A stretch of DNA of 64,000 nt from Prostheceraeus crozeri (GCA_907163375.1 CAJQUW010009193.1:62001-126000), one strand, 5' to 3'. Shown: positions 33,485-44,699, counted from the stretch's first letter. Notes: generated by a model not told the origin, from the letters alone. Made by a program: numbers and translations.

Positions 33485-33690
33485 CCTCAAAATGGATAGT
33501 TTCCATAATAAAATTATTAAAGAGGTTTTGTTGAATAACATCTCGTTTCATCAAAAAATGACATCTCGCTGCTATGTCAATACTTAGAGCTCATAGCTCG
33601 AACACCGTATTGTTCGTCGTCTTTCAACAGCATGAGAAAAGGAGGTCTTCGACTAAGTAGCTTTATCACGAAAATAAATCGTTTAACAGT

Positions 33691-33890
33691 ATTCCAACCG
33701 CTCTCCATCATCAGGGCCTCCATGCACAACATGACATATCGACAATCGCGGCTACTGTGACCGATATTCTAGTCATGACAAATGAGGTAGCAAAGTAGAT
33801 GATGAGGATCACAGACCTTTTAATTACATAGATTGCGCGAACTAGCAGTACTACTACTGACTAATGAGGTAACTCGCGTTGAAATAGATG
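33691..33890 (-). repeat. ~200 bp unit, first of two direct copies flanking the 33.9-37.1 kb DNA element
   Basis: CAGTATTCCAACCGCTCTCC through GTTGAAATAGATGAC is repeated at 37091-37305 in the same orientation with only a few differences, and in inverse orientation, more diverged, at 37315-37515. The minus strand contains CCCUGAUGAUGGAGAGCGGU, a CUGAUGA word in a context similar to degraded hammerheads, so these may be pseudo-LTRs of a second Penelope-like family. Confidence 0.8.
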
Positions 33891-33896
33891 ACACGG

Positions 33897-36800
33897 TGCG
33901 TCTGAATGAGGTTTTGGATTAAAAAAATATATCATCACCGAAACCAAATTTTTTGAGCTTAGTGACCCTCTAGGAATGGGAAATGAGCAAAAAGAAAATC
34001 TTTTAAAGTACAGATTTTTATCTACGGACTATTTTCAAAATTGCAGCCATTTTTTCGTAAAAATCGCATGTCTAATGCATTTATTAGGACTTGAGGCATG
34101 CTACGTCACATGAATTAGCATTTTCTGATCACAGAAGAGTAATTCATGCAATAGTTAAAATCATAGAAGGGTGCCATACAGTTGAACAACTGTTTATAAG
34201 TAGTATGTCGTGTCTTGTACAGTATTTCTTAACTTCGGAATATAATGTCGATTAAAAAATGTTTTATTTGCTACTTTCGTTTGAAGGTGAATTTATCCCG
34301 GTAAGACAAAGGAGAAAGTCCCAAATTTGATTGAAATAAACATGTATTCATTCAGAAAACACGAACAGGACAAGCATCATATAAATTAATTCATCAAATA
34401 TGTCTGGAATTATAAACACAAACAGATCGCAACAATCGATCAGAAAACTGGAGATGATTTTCAAAAAATTTTGAAGTTTTTCCATGTGTCTGCAAAACTG
34501 TGATGTAGAGACTCAATACATTGCTCGCTGTATTGGCCGAATCATCTTCGTGTGTACTCACAGAATTCTGGTAGATGGAATATGATAGCGTGGATCTTGA
34601 GAGTCACATTCAGAAGTAGCTGTTCATACGCCGTCTGAAACTCACTGATGTATCTCCTGAATTGTGGCTGCAGGGAAGCTCCAAAGCAAGAAGTCACAAC
34701 ATCATTGAAGCAACGAAATGCCGTCACAAATTTCAAGACACTGGAATTATTTGGACACATCGCCTCAAGTAAATCGACATTGCGCAAGAGACTCCTGCCA
34801 CTGTTTCCACTGAAGGTGCCTCCGTGCATTGCCTTAGGCACTACATTGCATTTACGTAGCCACAATTCTGCACTACTCCATTCCTTCTCAAGACCAGAAA
34901 AAAGTGTAGCTGTGGGTCCAGACAGCAGATGAAGCTCTGGAGGGGGGATGCTTTCAATAATGGGAATGGAAGAATCTGATGTGTGCACTATGGACGGATG
35001 AATGACATTAGTAAATTTCATTGCATTTCGTTTGTCTCTAGTCTACCGGACTCAAAATATTTCCAGAACTGATCACTCAGAGAAGCAATTGTCCGCGGAG
35101 CACCTATAACTCCTAGTCTGCCTTTTTCTGCAGTGCACCAGATACATGGATGCTTGCTTCCATGTAGCATGAGCCCTAAAAGCATGCTGCACAATTTCAA
35201 ATCACATGGAATGGAAAATTGGTGCCGCATAGCATTCAATCCTGCTTTGATCCACAACAATTTGACATTGTTGTAATTTTCCTGAACATCTGGTACTAAT
35301 GCTACTATCATACAACGCTTGACACCAGAGTCTTTGAACGTGCAACTTAATCCTGAAGACAGGTAACGGCGGGATTGAGAAGTCGGACCTTGCTCATCTA
35401 ATTCAAAGACTGATAGACCGATCTTGAGAAACCCCCCCTCACCTCCATCAATACCAATGCGAATGAGCAAATCATATCTACTCAAGTTCCTCTTGGTCAT
35501 AACTCGATCAATTAGTTCATCAACATCTTTGCAGAAAACTGCAGATCTGGAACATCTATCGCTCACTTCATCTTTTGCAAGGCAGAGGAAATCCAATTCC
35601 TCCACAGCAAACAGTTCATCGAACTCGTGGGTGGCTCTGGATAGTTTGGACTTTAGCCCGGGTTCTATAACAGTTCGAGACTCGGTGTCATAACGAATAT
35701 CCTTACTAAGCTTAGACATTTGCCTATCACTCAAACTCAAATCAGTTTGAATGTGAGAAAGATCGACAGCCGACAACTGAGTAGGCGATTTCAAAGTCAT
35801 TGTATTCTCGGTCTTACCACTTAATGTTGAAAGAGATGTTCCCACGTCGTCGATTATTCGTCTAGCAACTCGTTGTTTTGTCACTTTGCTGGAGGAGTTC
35901 AACAGATTGTCAATGTTGGATATCTTTTGGCGCTTTGATAGACAAGATTCTCTTGAATGAGAACATCCTCGATAAAGTTTCGAGAAGCAAAGACCACATA
36001 CCTTGAAACTCGATGCTGCTGTAATTGTTTCCTTGTTCGATGGACGACCAGGAGATTTCTTCATCCTTACGGCGTCCTGTTTATCAACTCGAGCAACACA
36101 ACAAATTCGGCAAGAACACGTAGATGGTGAACGAAGGATAATTGGCCGACGAGGATCATAAGCATCAGACAGGGGTAAGCTCACTTCATGTCCGTTCCGC
36201 ATTTTGGAAAGTAGCAAATAACATCCATTGCACAATGCCTCCGGAAAGTTAGGATTTTCTCGATCGTAGCCATCAATGACGAAGTCCTGAATACTCCTGA
36301 CATCCGTAGCAGAAAGCTTCCGAGAGCCCTTGCTATAGCAAACGGCGCAAACGCGTTTTCTATTTTCATTGTGACTTCTGTCAACAGCGTCTATCGCAGT
36401 TTCATCACCTGCCGCAGCCATCTTACTGGTGTACTAATGAATTTCGACACTTCACGTCTGATTTAAGCTTGGATGTTGCAAAAATCAATTCATAGCTCTC
36501 AGATGAGTACCCATTCAAATACATTGCAACATGAACAACATGCTGCGTCATATGTACCATAGAAATGTGCAAGCTAATATTCGAATTTATGCGAATGTCT
36601 ATTTTGTTAGAACATAGAAAGCTACTCAACCCTGAACACGAGCTTTGTTCAGTGTATTTCAGTAAAATTTGCAACTTTTTTCTTACCGGGATAAATTCAC
36701 CTTCAAACGAAAGTAGCAAATAAAACATTTTTTAATCGACATTATATTCCGAAGTTAAGAAATACTGTACAAGACACGACATACTACTTATAAACAGTTG

Positions 36801-37090
36801 TTCAACTGTATGGCACCCTTCTATGATTTTAACTATTGCATGAATTACTCTTCTGTGATCAGAAAATGCTAATTCATGTGACGTAGCATGCCTCAAGTCC
36901 TAATAAATGCATTAGACATGCGATTTTTACGAAAAAATGGCTGCAATTTTGAAAATAGTCCGTAGATAAAAATCTGTACTTTAAAAGATTTTCTTTTTGC
37001 TCATTTCCCATTCCTAGAGGGTCACTAAGCTCAAAAAATTTGGTTTCGGCGATGATATATTTTTTTAATCCAAAACCTCATTCAGACGCA
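33897..37090 (-). mobile_element. DDE transposon with 410 bp terminal inverted repeats, superfamily not assigned
   Basis: The TIRs 33897-34306 and 36681-37090 are almost identical over 410 bp and start TGCGTCTGAATGAGGTTTTG. The only clear difference I see is ATCACCGAAACC versus ATCGCCGAAACC. A single transposase gene fills the interior on the minus strand. I see no short target duplication. Instead the element sits between two near-identical ~200 bp direct copies of another repeat. Near-identical TIRs indicate recent activity, although the gene has a frameshift and one stop. Confidence 0.85.
34461..36421 (-). pseudogene. DDE transposase with RAG1-like order of acidic and zinc-ligand residues, two lesions
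   Basis: From the ATG at 36421, 467 residues are open. The reading then shifts at ~35018 to a frame of 160 residues, meets TGA at 34544-34542, and continues in phase to 34461. The N-terminal third is cysteine-rich: CAVC...CNGC (residues 25-67), CSCRICC (~105) and CGLCFSKLYRGC (~150), probably zinc-binding DNA-recognition modules. The core follows: LLIRIGIDGGEGGFLKIGLS (candidate first Asp), PCDLKLC (candidate second Asp), then CIWC 19 residues after that Asp, a region ending KIHAIIFHLPEF (HxxxxH), and beyond the stop YSEQCIES (candidate Glu). From memory, the spacing from second Asp to CxxC, the HxxxxH, and the Glu about 17-21 residues later resemble RAG1/Transib-type transposases. The family is otherwise known to me only as uncharacterised proteins of marine animals; assignment is inference. 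Confidence 0.7.
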
Positions 37091-37305
37091 ACAGTATTCC
37101 AACCGCTCTCCATCATCAGGGTCTCCATGCACAACATGACATATCGACAATCGCGGCTACTGTGAACGATATTCTAGTCATGACAAATGACGTAGCAAAG
37201 TAGATGATGAGGATCACAGACCTTCTAATTACATAGATTGCGCGAACTACCAGTACTACTACTGACTAATGAGGTAACTCACGTTGAAATAAATGACTAG
37301 TGAAA
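37091..37305 (-). repeat. Second direct copy of the ~200 bp flanking unit
   Basis: Begins directly after the right TIR with ACAGTATTCCAACCGCTC and matches 33691-33890 nearly base for base. Confidence 0.85.
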
Positions 37306-37314
37306 TACCAGGTT

Positions 37315-37515
37315 GGTGGCTAGCGCGAGTTATCTCACTAGTTAGTATTAGTACTGGTAGTTCGCGATATCTGTGTAATTAGAAGGTCTGTGATCTTCAT
37401 CATCGGCGTTGCTGCGTCAATTTTCATGACTAGAGTATCCTTCACTGTAGTCGCGATTGTCGATAGGTCATGTTATGCATAAAAGCCCTGATGATGGAAA
37501 GTGGTGCTGTCTGAA
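37315..37515 (+). repeat. Inverted, diverged copy of the same unit
   Basis: The reverse complement of 37091-37305 with more differences (landmarks: GGTAGTTCGCG, AGAAGGTCTGTGATC, GCGATTGTCGATA, CCCTGATGATGG). Together with the direct copies it gives the head-to-head plus tandem layout usual for Penelope-type pseudo-LTRs. Confidence 0.75.
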
Positions 37516-38366
37516 AATTTAGTGTTAACCAATTCATTATTTATATAATATAGCTTCATCGTCGAAAAGCTTAGAACTGTAAAGCATTTTTGATGCATGG
37601 AGAAAATAAATCAATTTCTCTACATGCAGTTAAAGACTGTCGCAGAGCGAACATGCAGTTTGGAAATTATTTTGCGCCTGGACAAGCGCTACCATGGTAA
37701 CGTGCAGAATGACGGCTGCGTGTACGTGGCTGACAGTTGGATGGGACCGGTACCTTGTCACTTTCTCATTTGTCTTTAAATATAAAATCACTTCAAATGA
37801 TAAAATGATTTGTAGTACTGTCTTGCGCACAGAATTAGACAGGTCATCTCTTCTTCTGTTTGACTAGAAAGGAAGAATTGAAACATGTTAGTGCGAGAAC
37901 TATTGACATTTTCTTCATAATTTCCGCACGAGCACACGTTTCGTTTGTTGACTTTGTGAGTCACATAGTAGATGGTAAATGTGAAATACACAACTTGTAT
38001 TTCAACATCTATGTGACTGCTTTCTTCTATTGTATTCCGTCAAGACAGATCCGTATCACCTGCGTGTGTGATGCATTTCGGTCATCCTTGGTTATTGCTT
38101 TAGTTTCTAGCAGGCCATATCAGCGCGTCAGATCAGCGCTAATTGTGATCTGTAATGAATCGGTTCAATATCCATTCAACAGGAGTTCCATTTTTCAGTA
38201 TTTATTTTAACCGACAGACGTATCCATAGAAATCCGACTTTACGCTTTGCATAAGTTAGTGGGACTGCAATTGACAATTATGTTGATGACAATTTCAGCT
38301 GCTCGTTCAGACACAGATCTATGTAAATATTTCTAGATCAAGAATCAAAACGTGTTGCACCTACAA
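37516..38366. other. Mosaic of dispersed repeat pieces, no gene
   Basis: Contains pieces shared with the 5.0-5.5 kb repeat: TTCTTCTGTTTGACTAGAAA near 37850 and AATCCGACTTTACGCTTTG near 38230. The open frames at 37597-37779 and 37860-38210 show no protein features. Confidence 0.5.
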
Positions 38367-39577
38367 TAAATTCTGCGAATATCATTTTTGTGATCAGAAG
38401 AGAATGCTTGTTCATCTGTGACAATAACATCGGTTGTCATGACGTTTTCATTATCTTTAGCAGCAAATCGGTCAAGCTACTGGTAATGTGGAATGTCGCA
38501 TTTCTGCCTGATGATGGAAAATTCTGCCCTCAAAGTGCAATCATAGCCATAAAAATGGCAAATTTCATTTTGTGTTTTCAAATATATACTGGATCATCAC
38601 ATTCAATGTATGAAACTCGGAAGTACATGGATCTACATAAACAAATGGGATTTTGCGATGTTTGAGGCTCTGTAACTTGCAAGACGACTGGAGCGAGGGA
38701 CAACTTAAAAGAATTGTCGTAAAATGCAATCTACATGCGAAAAATAATAAGAAACTCGTGGCCGAATTTAGGAAGAAGACTTCGGTAGCTCCCTGACTAT
38801 GTAGCGTTAATGAAACGGCACAATCTACTGACATAATACCATAGCAATTAAACAATTAGCACGCCAAATTGTGCGAAGTTTCGGTGACTGCTATCAGCCG
38901 GATCACACAGCAAAGATACACAGTCGATGTCAAGGTACAGAGAAGTTTGTGAACTTTTTTTCGTGCGCCTGCTAACTTTTGTATCGGAAGGAACAACATT
39001 ATCGAGAAAACTTGTGCACAATGATCTGAATTCTTCGAATCTGAAGAACTCGTGGCGATCGGATCATTTTGAAGGAATTTACAGCAATCCGCAAGCGACG
39101 CACGACTGCCTTTGCTTCACTTATTTTTTAATTCAAAGGACAATAGTTAATCCGTGAGGTGCTGAAGTTTTCTTCTTATATTCGCGCACAAGATTGTTAT
39201 TTTTAACTTGTAGATTGTCACCCAACATGAGTAAAGCAACAATTCCTAAGTTACACCTCCAGTTGTCTTGCAAGCTATGGAGGATCAAACATCGCAAAAT
39301 TCCATTTGTTTATGTAGATCCAAGTAACTCCGAGTGTGGTGCATTCAAAATGGCAATGATCCAACATTCATTAAATCATTCAAAATGAGATTTGTCACTT
39401 TTATAATTTTGATTGCACCCTTATCGCAGACATCTTCCAGGGAAGACATCTCGTAACCGTTGGCTTACCTGACTTGCTCTTAAAGATGGCGAAAACGTCA
39501 TGTCAACCGATGCCATTGTTGCAGATAAACAAACAGACTGTCCTAAACAGAAAATGATATTCACAGAATTTATTATA
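38367..39577. mobile_element. Foldback element with ~330 bp arms
   Basis: The left arm (about 38367-38695) and right arm (about 39240-39577) are imperfect inverted copies. Blocks shared by both arms in order are AATAAATTCTG-GAATATCATTTT, CATCGGTTG-CATGACGTTTTC, GTGCAATCA, GATCTACATAAACAAATGG, TTTTGCGATGTTTGA and CTTGCAAGAC. The ~545 bp centre contains, in inverse orientation, the interior of the repeat at 5260-5500 and an unoccupied version of the piggyBac target. No transposase is present. A one-arm relative lies at 20190-20370. Confidence 0.75.
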
Positions 39578-40900
39578 GCAGTTCCTGAAAAGGTTCCTGA
39601 AACGTTGATTTATTGACTATTTTCTATTTCCGGCTTTCGGGTCTACTTCATCACATTTAAATGAAATAAAATGTCATGAACAGATATCAACTGCTGAAAT
39701 GTTGAGTACCAGGCATGTTATTATGCAAAGCAAGCACACTGATTGCCGAGTCCAGAAACAAAAACATCTTCCGCATCGGGCGATTGAACAACAGGTTCAA
39801 TCACTACAACTGACCTGAACATCAAATGCAAAGGGCTGCGCAAAACTTGAAGCAAGAAGTGAAACAGCCTCTTCTATTGTTGCTGGAAGGCGAATCAGTC
39901 AAAGCAATTGAACATCACCAATAATATGATAAAGAAACTATGATTCTTATATTATGAATAATTATTGAAAAATGAAGAGAATTGATTACTGAGAAATGAA
40001 GTTATGATTGCTTGAAGCAATCTTCATTGCTATTAAATTCTTGAATCTATCCTTAATTACCATTCCCAGATAGTTTAGTATTCTTCAAATCAGTGCTTAT
40101 CAGATAACGTCATCATCAGTATACTCGCATAATCTTACAAACGTGAGTGATGAATATTTGCGCAGATGATTTCATTTTGTTTTGAATTTGAATTGTGCGT
40201 ATATTTATATTTTGTGAGATTATACATTCAGTATGTGGAAATTGTCAACTCTTCTCTAATAATAGGGTAGTGGCGGTCCTACATTCGATTTTTGTACTGG
40301 TATTGCCGACAGATGCCAAGACGCTTTACTGGCCTGAAAATTTCGCCGCCATCAGACCGATTTAAAACAAACAATTTTGGCAATTCCATCAAAACGTGTT
40401 TTTAATAGACAAGAAATTCCTCATAAATAAGCTTTGCTTATAAAGGACTTATTGCACTACTCAGACTTGACGTTATTTGAAGTAGTCGGAACCGTCTCTA
40501 CAAGCGCATGGACAGTACAAAAAAGCGACCAGAAATAGTGCTAGCCTCTCTGCATTGATGGATTGCATGGGTTTGTTTATCGCAAGTACATGCACCTAGC
40601 TAAAGTATCTGATGTATACACGTACACTGCTTCCAGCAATATGCAGCAAGTACTGGACCGCACGGCATCCCACCCCTATTTCCCCGGTGATTTTGTACTC
40701 CGAATGGCTCCTTTAGTCATATGTGGTGAGACACAATTGGTGCATTTATTCCAAATCATTTTCCACCTGCTCGGTGATCTCGCTGCTGTAATATGCATTA
40801 CAGGATTTAAATACCATTTAGTCTAAAAAATCAGTAGCCTGTCATTTGCACACGACTTAGAAAGAGAAAGACGATGTCCTTTGTTGTTTGGTAATCTTAT
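39578..40900. other. No gene recognised
   Basis: Low-complexity AT-rich stretches and short frames only. The 87-residue frame at 40563-40826 has no recognisable features. Confidence 0.45.
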
Positions 40901-40930
40901 CATTTTTTTAAGATAATGTTGTCATAACCC

Positions 40931-41156
40931 ATGTCAACTGTATCATCGTGGTCGTTTGTGAACAAACTATTTTTGAACTCAAGGAAGTGTAAACAGATGG
41001 TTTTTCGTCGCAAAAAGGATGTTCCCACATTTGCTTACACAGATGTTGAGCTTGCTAACACAATTTCTATTCTTGGTGTAACATTTACAGATGACTTAAA
41101 GTGGAACAAGCATTTTGATAACATTTTACTGCCTGCAACTCGTCGTTTGTGATGCG
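40931..41156 (+). pseudogene. LINE reverse transcriptase, thumb region, first part
   Basis: The frame contains FLNSRKCKQMVFRRKKDVPT and ISILGVTFTDDLKWNKHFDN followed by RRL. These are the conserved post-catalytic blocks of CR1/L2-type LINE RTs (LNxxKCKxMxF... LGVxxxxDLxWxxH). It is collinear with the late RT of the LINE at 29391-31226 but belongs to another copy or subfamily. The frame is broken at 41156 by a hAT MITE and resumes at 42223. Everything upstream of this point is missing, which is the common 5' truncation of LINEs. Confidence 0.8.
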
Positions 41157-42222
41157 CAGAGATTGCACCGAGTCAAGATCCGGATCCGGTATGAGATCCG
41201 CCCGGATCCCGGATACAGCGAAGAGCGTTTATGATAGGATGTTGATGGTCATTAATGCTGTGGAAGATCCTATTTAGCAATAGAAGTTATAAAAGTTATT
41301 GAGCCTTAAACTCACTTTTCTCGTTACTCATTTAGAGTTGGGAGTGGCAGCCAAGAATGCGAAAATAAATCTTAATAGAAATGTTTTATCCGGGAATGTC
41401 TGTAGGTCGGTATTGAATGACGATCTATTAATGTACAAAAAAGATGAAGCTTCTTCATGCTTCGTTCATTCTAATTGCCGTGTTACCGTTGTAGACTTGT
41501 AACCACTACAACCGCTTTACTATTCCACACCAATGAATGAATGGACATCCATGAACTCCAAAGTTAATAATATAAAGAAATATCCATTGTGCTTCTCCAG
41601 ACATGTGGTATTGATCCGACTACCTTATACTTACAATGAGCAATAGCTGTAATTGTTAATAAGTCTAATAGTTGGATATGTGGATATTAGCTAAATAAAC
41701 ACAAATAAAAGGAGGTTTGCTGTCTGTTCTTTACTTTAATTAAATACACTTCTTTATCGTTTATTGAAATTGCTTTTTTGATTGACAATCATGACATATA
41801 GGTCTAAACTTGATTAATTCAGAAATTCAGTTTCAGCTATCATGCGCTAAGACAGAGCACACATTTCTGTAAGTTCAGTCTGAATTGTAATACCGATTTT
41901 TTAGATACTTATAATAATCTATTGATATTTAGTAATATATTTATAAAATAGCATATATTTAGTAATGATAATTTGTAAATAAGATTATAGCAACTGATAA
42001 CCAGAATGACAACTGAAGTTGGCTATAGCAAAATCCTAGGATTTCAAGATCACTTAATTAGTATGCTTTTATGTATCATGAAGCGCATAAGTTAAACTTA
42101 ATCTCAGAAGATAACGAATAACATGCAATTTAATCACTTTTGATAATAGGATCCGGGATCCGCTCAGGTACCCGGGTCTAGGATCCGGGTGCTTACAAAA
42201 ACCTGGGCATTTCCAATCTCTA
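41157..42222. mobile_element. Non-autonomous hAT element with GGATCC subterminal arrays
   Basis: The ends are CAGAGATTG (41157) and, inverted, TAGAGATTG (42222). The flanks GTGATGCG (41149-41156) and GTGATACG (42223-42230) are an 8 bp duplication with one mismatch. Clustered GGATCC/GATCCGG words sit inside both ends (41178-41215 and 42148-42190). The interior has no transposase. It splits a LINE reverse transcriptase frame. Confidence 0.8.
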
Positions 42223-42624
42223 GTGATACGCACTATAAAGTCATGTGTTTCCAAAGGAAAGTTGTTAGAAGCATTCTACAGTTGTATCGTTTCACTTTTC
42301 ATGTATGGAACTCCTTCGCTTTGTGATCTGTCAACTGAAAAATGCCACAGAATCAATACATTTCGAAAATGCGCTCATTGTGCTATTTGCAGCCAAGAAT
42401 GTAAATACACAATCATCCCTGAGTTCGATAAAATGTATAAAAGTTTGTCGTGTAAATGTCTTACTAAGTGTACTCGTAGATCTCCAGCTCATCCTTTATA
42501 TGAACATGTACCTCCACAAAAGCCTTGTACTGGACATTTTTGTTTAACGCATTTTTCAGCGTCTAGACGTCAGAATTCATTTTTTGTCTGGTGTTGTATG
42601 ATTGATAACGCTGCTGAAATCTGA
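42223..42624 (+). pseudogene. LINE reverse transcriptase C-terminal region, second part
   Basis: Resumes with IRTIKSCVSKGKLLEAFYSC and IVSLFMYGTPSLCD, the usual block after the RT thumb (LxxxYxxxIxSxxxYGxPxW). A cysteine-rich end follows, with CAHCAICSQECK and CKCLTKC, as in CR1-like C termini. The 3' trailer to about 42780 (TTTCTATTTACTTTTAATATGCG ... CTTGCTTGC) resembles the 3' end of the LINE at 31.2-31.3 kb, so both belong to related families. Confidence 0.75.
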
Positions 42625-42789
42625 CTTCACCATTATTGTTATTTATATTTGTCAGCCTTCATGTTACTGAAAGTGATCATTTGATATGTAGGTTCTTGCT
42701 GATTTGCTATTTCTCTGTGTTTGTATATTTGATTTCTATTTACTTTTAATATGCGCATTATCTACTTGCTTGCTTTCTTTTTGCCGGTT

Positions 42790-43714
42790 GCATTTGACAT
42801 CTATTCGCTAACTGCATTCATCATGCATAGGTGATAAACTTGACGTATGTAATTACACTGATTTTACCCGAAGAGTCGGGAGATAAGCTAGAGAATGCAG
42901 AGACAGGATGTCACAAAAGTCTCGATCATGAGCACTTTTTACGAACATGTAAATTTCACAAAAAGATGTGAAATGTCATGTAAATAGTACAGTGTAGCTT
43001 CTAATTTCTTGGCTTTGTGATCAAGCATTCTGTCCCATTTGCCACAATTCAAAAAAATGCAATTTTCTAGGTGTGTAATTGAACTAATTAAGTTTTAGAA
43101 TCACTCATCGGATTCATTTTCTAATAAAATTGATTTTGATGAAGTAAAATTGATTGTCCTCTCCGTTTTGTGACAGCTCAATTCATCAAAGTTTGGGAAA
43201 ATCTCTTCAAAACAGGATTGCTCCTTATTGCCAGGAAAGTAAATGAAAATCACAATTAACACTTCTTCGGTGAACAGACAATCTGAGAGGAAATTATAGG
43301 AAATCCATTTTTCTAAAATCTCATCCAGATTTGAGTGGATACAATTAGAGTAATGATGATCTCTGCAACCAAATCGAAACTGATTTCATTATTTAAAGTC
43401 ATGATGAGGGGCTGAGTTTTTCATTCACCATTTCAATTTAGAGAGCCGATGATGAGGCGCTTCTTGAGGATTAATAACATTTAGAAATGAATATGAGAAA
43501 GATAAGTACCCGCTTTCGGGATTAAACGATTCAGGCATTGTAGCGGATGAATCTTTCTATAACGTTTGTGTAGGCGAAAGTATGTAAGGTTATATGCAAA
43601 TCAACATTTTCTAATACATAGACGATGCCTGGACTGTTAAGGAGCATCAGATTTTTAGTTGGAGCAAGCTATGTTGAGATTCTCTGAAAATATTTTCTAT
43701 ACATGATCAGTTCC
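42790..43714. other. No gene recognised
   Basis: AT-rich, no motif or repeat that I can name. Confidence 0.5.
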
Positions 43715-43719
43715 ACAGC

Positions 43720-44110
43720 CTCCTGCTAGGTCATTCACACATGCGGTAGTCAGTCACATATGACAGCACTCTTATACCTGACTTGCTGAACAACCTGGTT
43801 GAGAAAATGACTTTCTCCGACCAAAAGGTCATAAACCAACTTGACACCAAGAGTTTAATGATGGTTGAAGATACGGAGACCAAGAAAGAAAGGACCTGAC
43901 ATTGATCCCTGTGGGACACCGCTTGTCACCTTACTCAAAACACTCCTACGACCATGCAAACGATCTAGATCTTAGATCTCACTGATATACTGACTACTTC
44001 ATCCAAATAAAAAAACCAGATACAAATTTCATCTGAAAGATCGTTTGAACCAGATCGTATGCTTTACAAAAGTTAAAACTAATGAATAAATAGCTATGTA
44101 ACGATATTAG
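43720..44110 (-). pseudogene. LINE reverse transcriptase fragment, minus strand
   Basis: On the minus strand FNFCKAYDLVQTIFQMKF (about 44070) resembles RT motif A (FxDFSKAFDxV). LDRLHGRRSVLSKVTSGVPQ with GSMSGPFFL (about 43975-43885) is the RT motif B block (VTSGVPQGSxLGPLLF). Motif C is not recognisable before the frame decays at about 43720. There are multiple stops. It is a different family from the plus-strand LINE at 40.9 kb, judging by the VTSGVPQGS wording. Confidence 0.75.
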
Positions 44111-44620
44111 GATCTTTAGCGAAGCGAGTCATTGAGAGCTGCATTGATATCATGCGCTATTGAATATTTTTTATACGATTGAGCCACGTTAATCACGAAT
44201 TGACTACATTGAGAATGACTTTCTCAGCAACCATACCTGGACGAAAATAAGTTTTCAGAGTGCTGACCTTGGAAAATGAACAGTGCTTGTAAATTTCCAC
44301 AATTTTGGGAACCTTCGCAAGCGCGTATCCCTAGTAATAGGAGATGAATATGTTCAACAAGCTGTAGTACTTTTTGTAAACTCTTGTTGAGACGTCATCA
44401 CTATCGGTGGTCTAAAGAGCGAAGTCGGGCAATCATCAAGATGATAGCTCCCTATCATTGACAGATCTCTTTCTCAGGGTGATGTAGTGAAGTAATATTG
44501 AACTCAACCGCCTTTTTTTGAATTTGGACCTGCATTGCATTGCTCAGTCCCAAACATTGGAAATTGAATATGGTAGACTTCATTAGCTTTGGACACGATT
44601 GGACACCGTGATTGTGCGTG

Positions 44621-44690
44621 TGATTGATTGATTGATTTGGTAGCGTAGAGCATTCATAGATACAGAACAGAACAGAACAGAACAGAAAAA
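44621..44690. repeat. Two short microsatellites
   Basis: (GATT)n at about 44621-44638 and (ACAGA)n, about five units, at 44662-44690. Confidence 0.9.
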
Positions 44691-44699
44691 TTGGTGGAT

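Larger units (their letters stand above)
31873..33494 (-). mobile_element. Truncated Penelope-like element with inverted terminal copies
   Basis: About 31873-32090 is repeated in inverse orientation at about 33310-33494, with shared blocks TCAGCTCTTAG/CTAAGAGCTGA, AGTTCTAACT/AGTTAGAACT, and a hammerhead-like motif. A shorter inner pair (ACGTACACTGTAAATC near 32263 and GATTTACAGTGTACAT near 33257) extends the inverted arrangement. A GIY-YIG endonuclease end is encoded on the minus strand beside the left copy. Pseudo-LTRs arranged head to head around a truncated ORF are characteristic of Penelope-like elements. Confidence 0.7.

Noticed and set aside
34542..35021. Separate second gene overlapping the first by ATGA
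   Set aside because: The four-base overlap looks like a coupled gene pair, but the second frame continues the same transposase domain (up to HxxxxH), so it is a frameshifted part of one protein.
44621..44690. CRISPR-like or regulatory array
   Set aside because: Plain (GATT)n and (ACAGA)n microsatellites without spacers.
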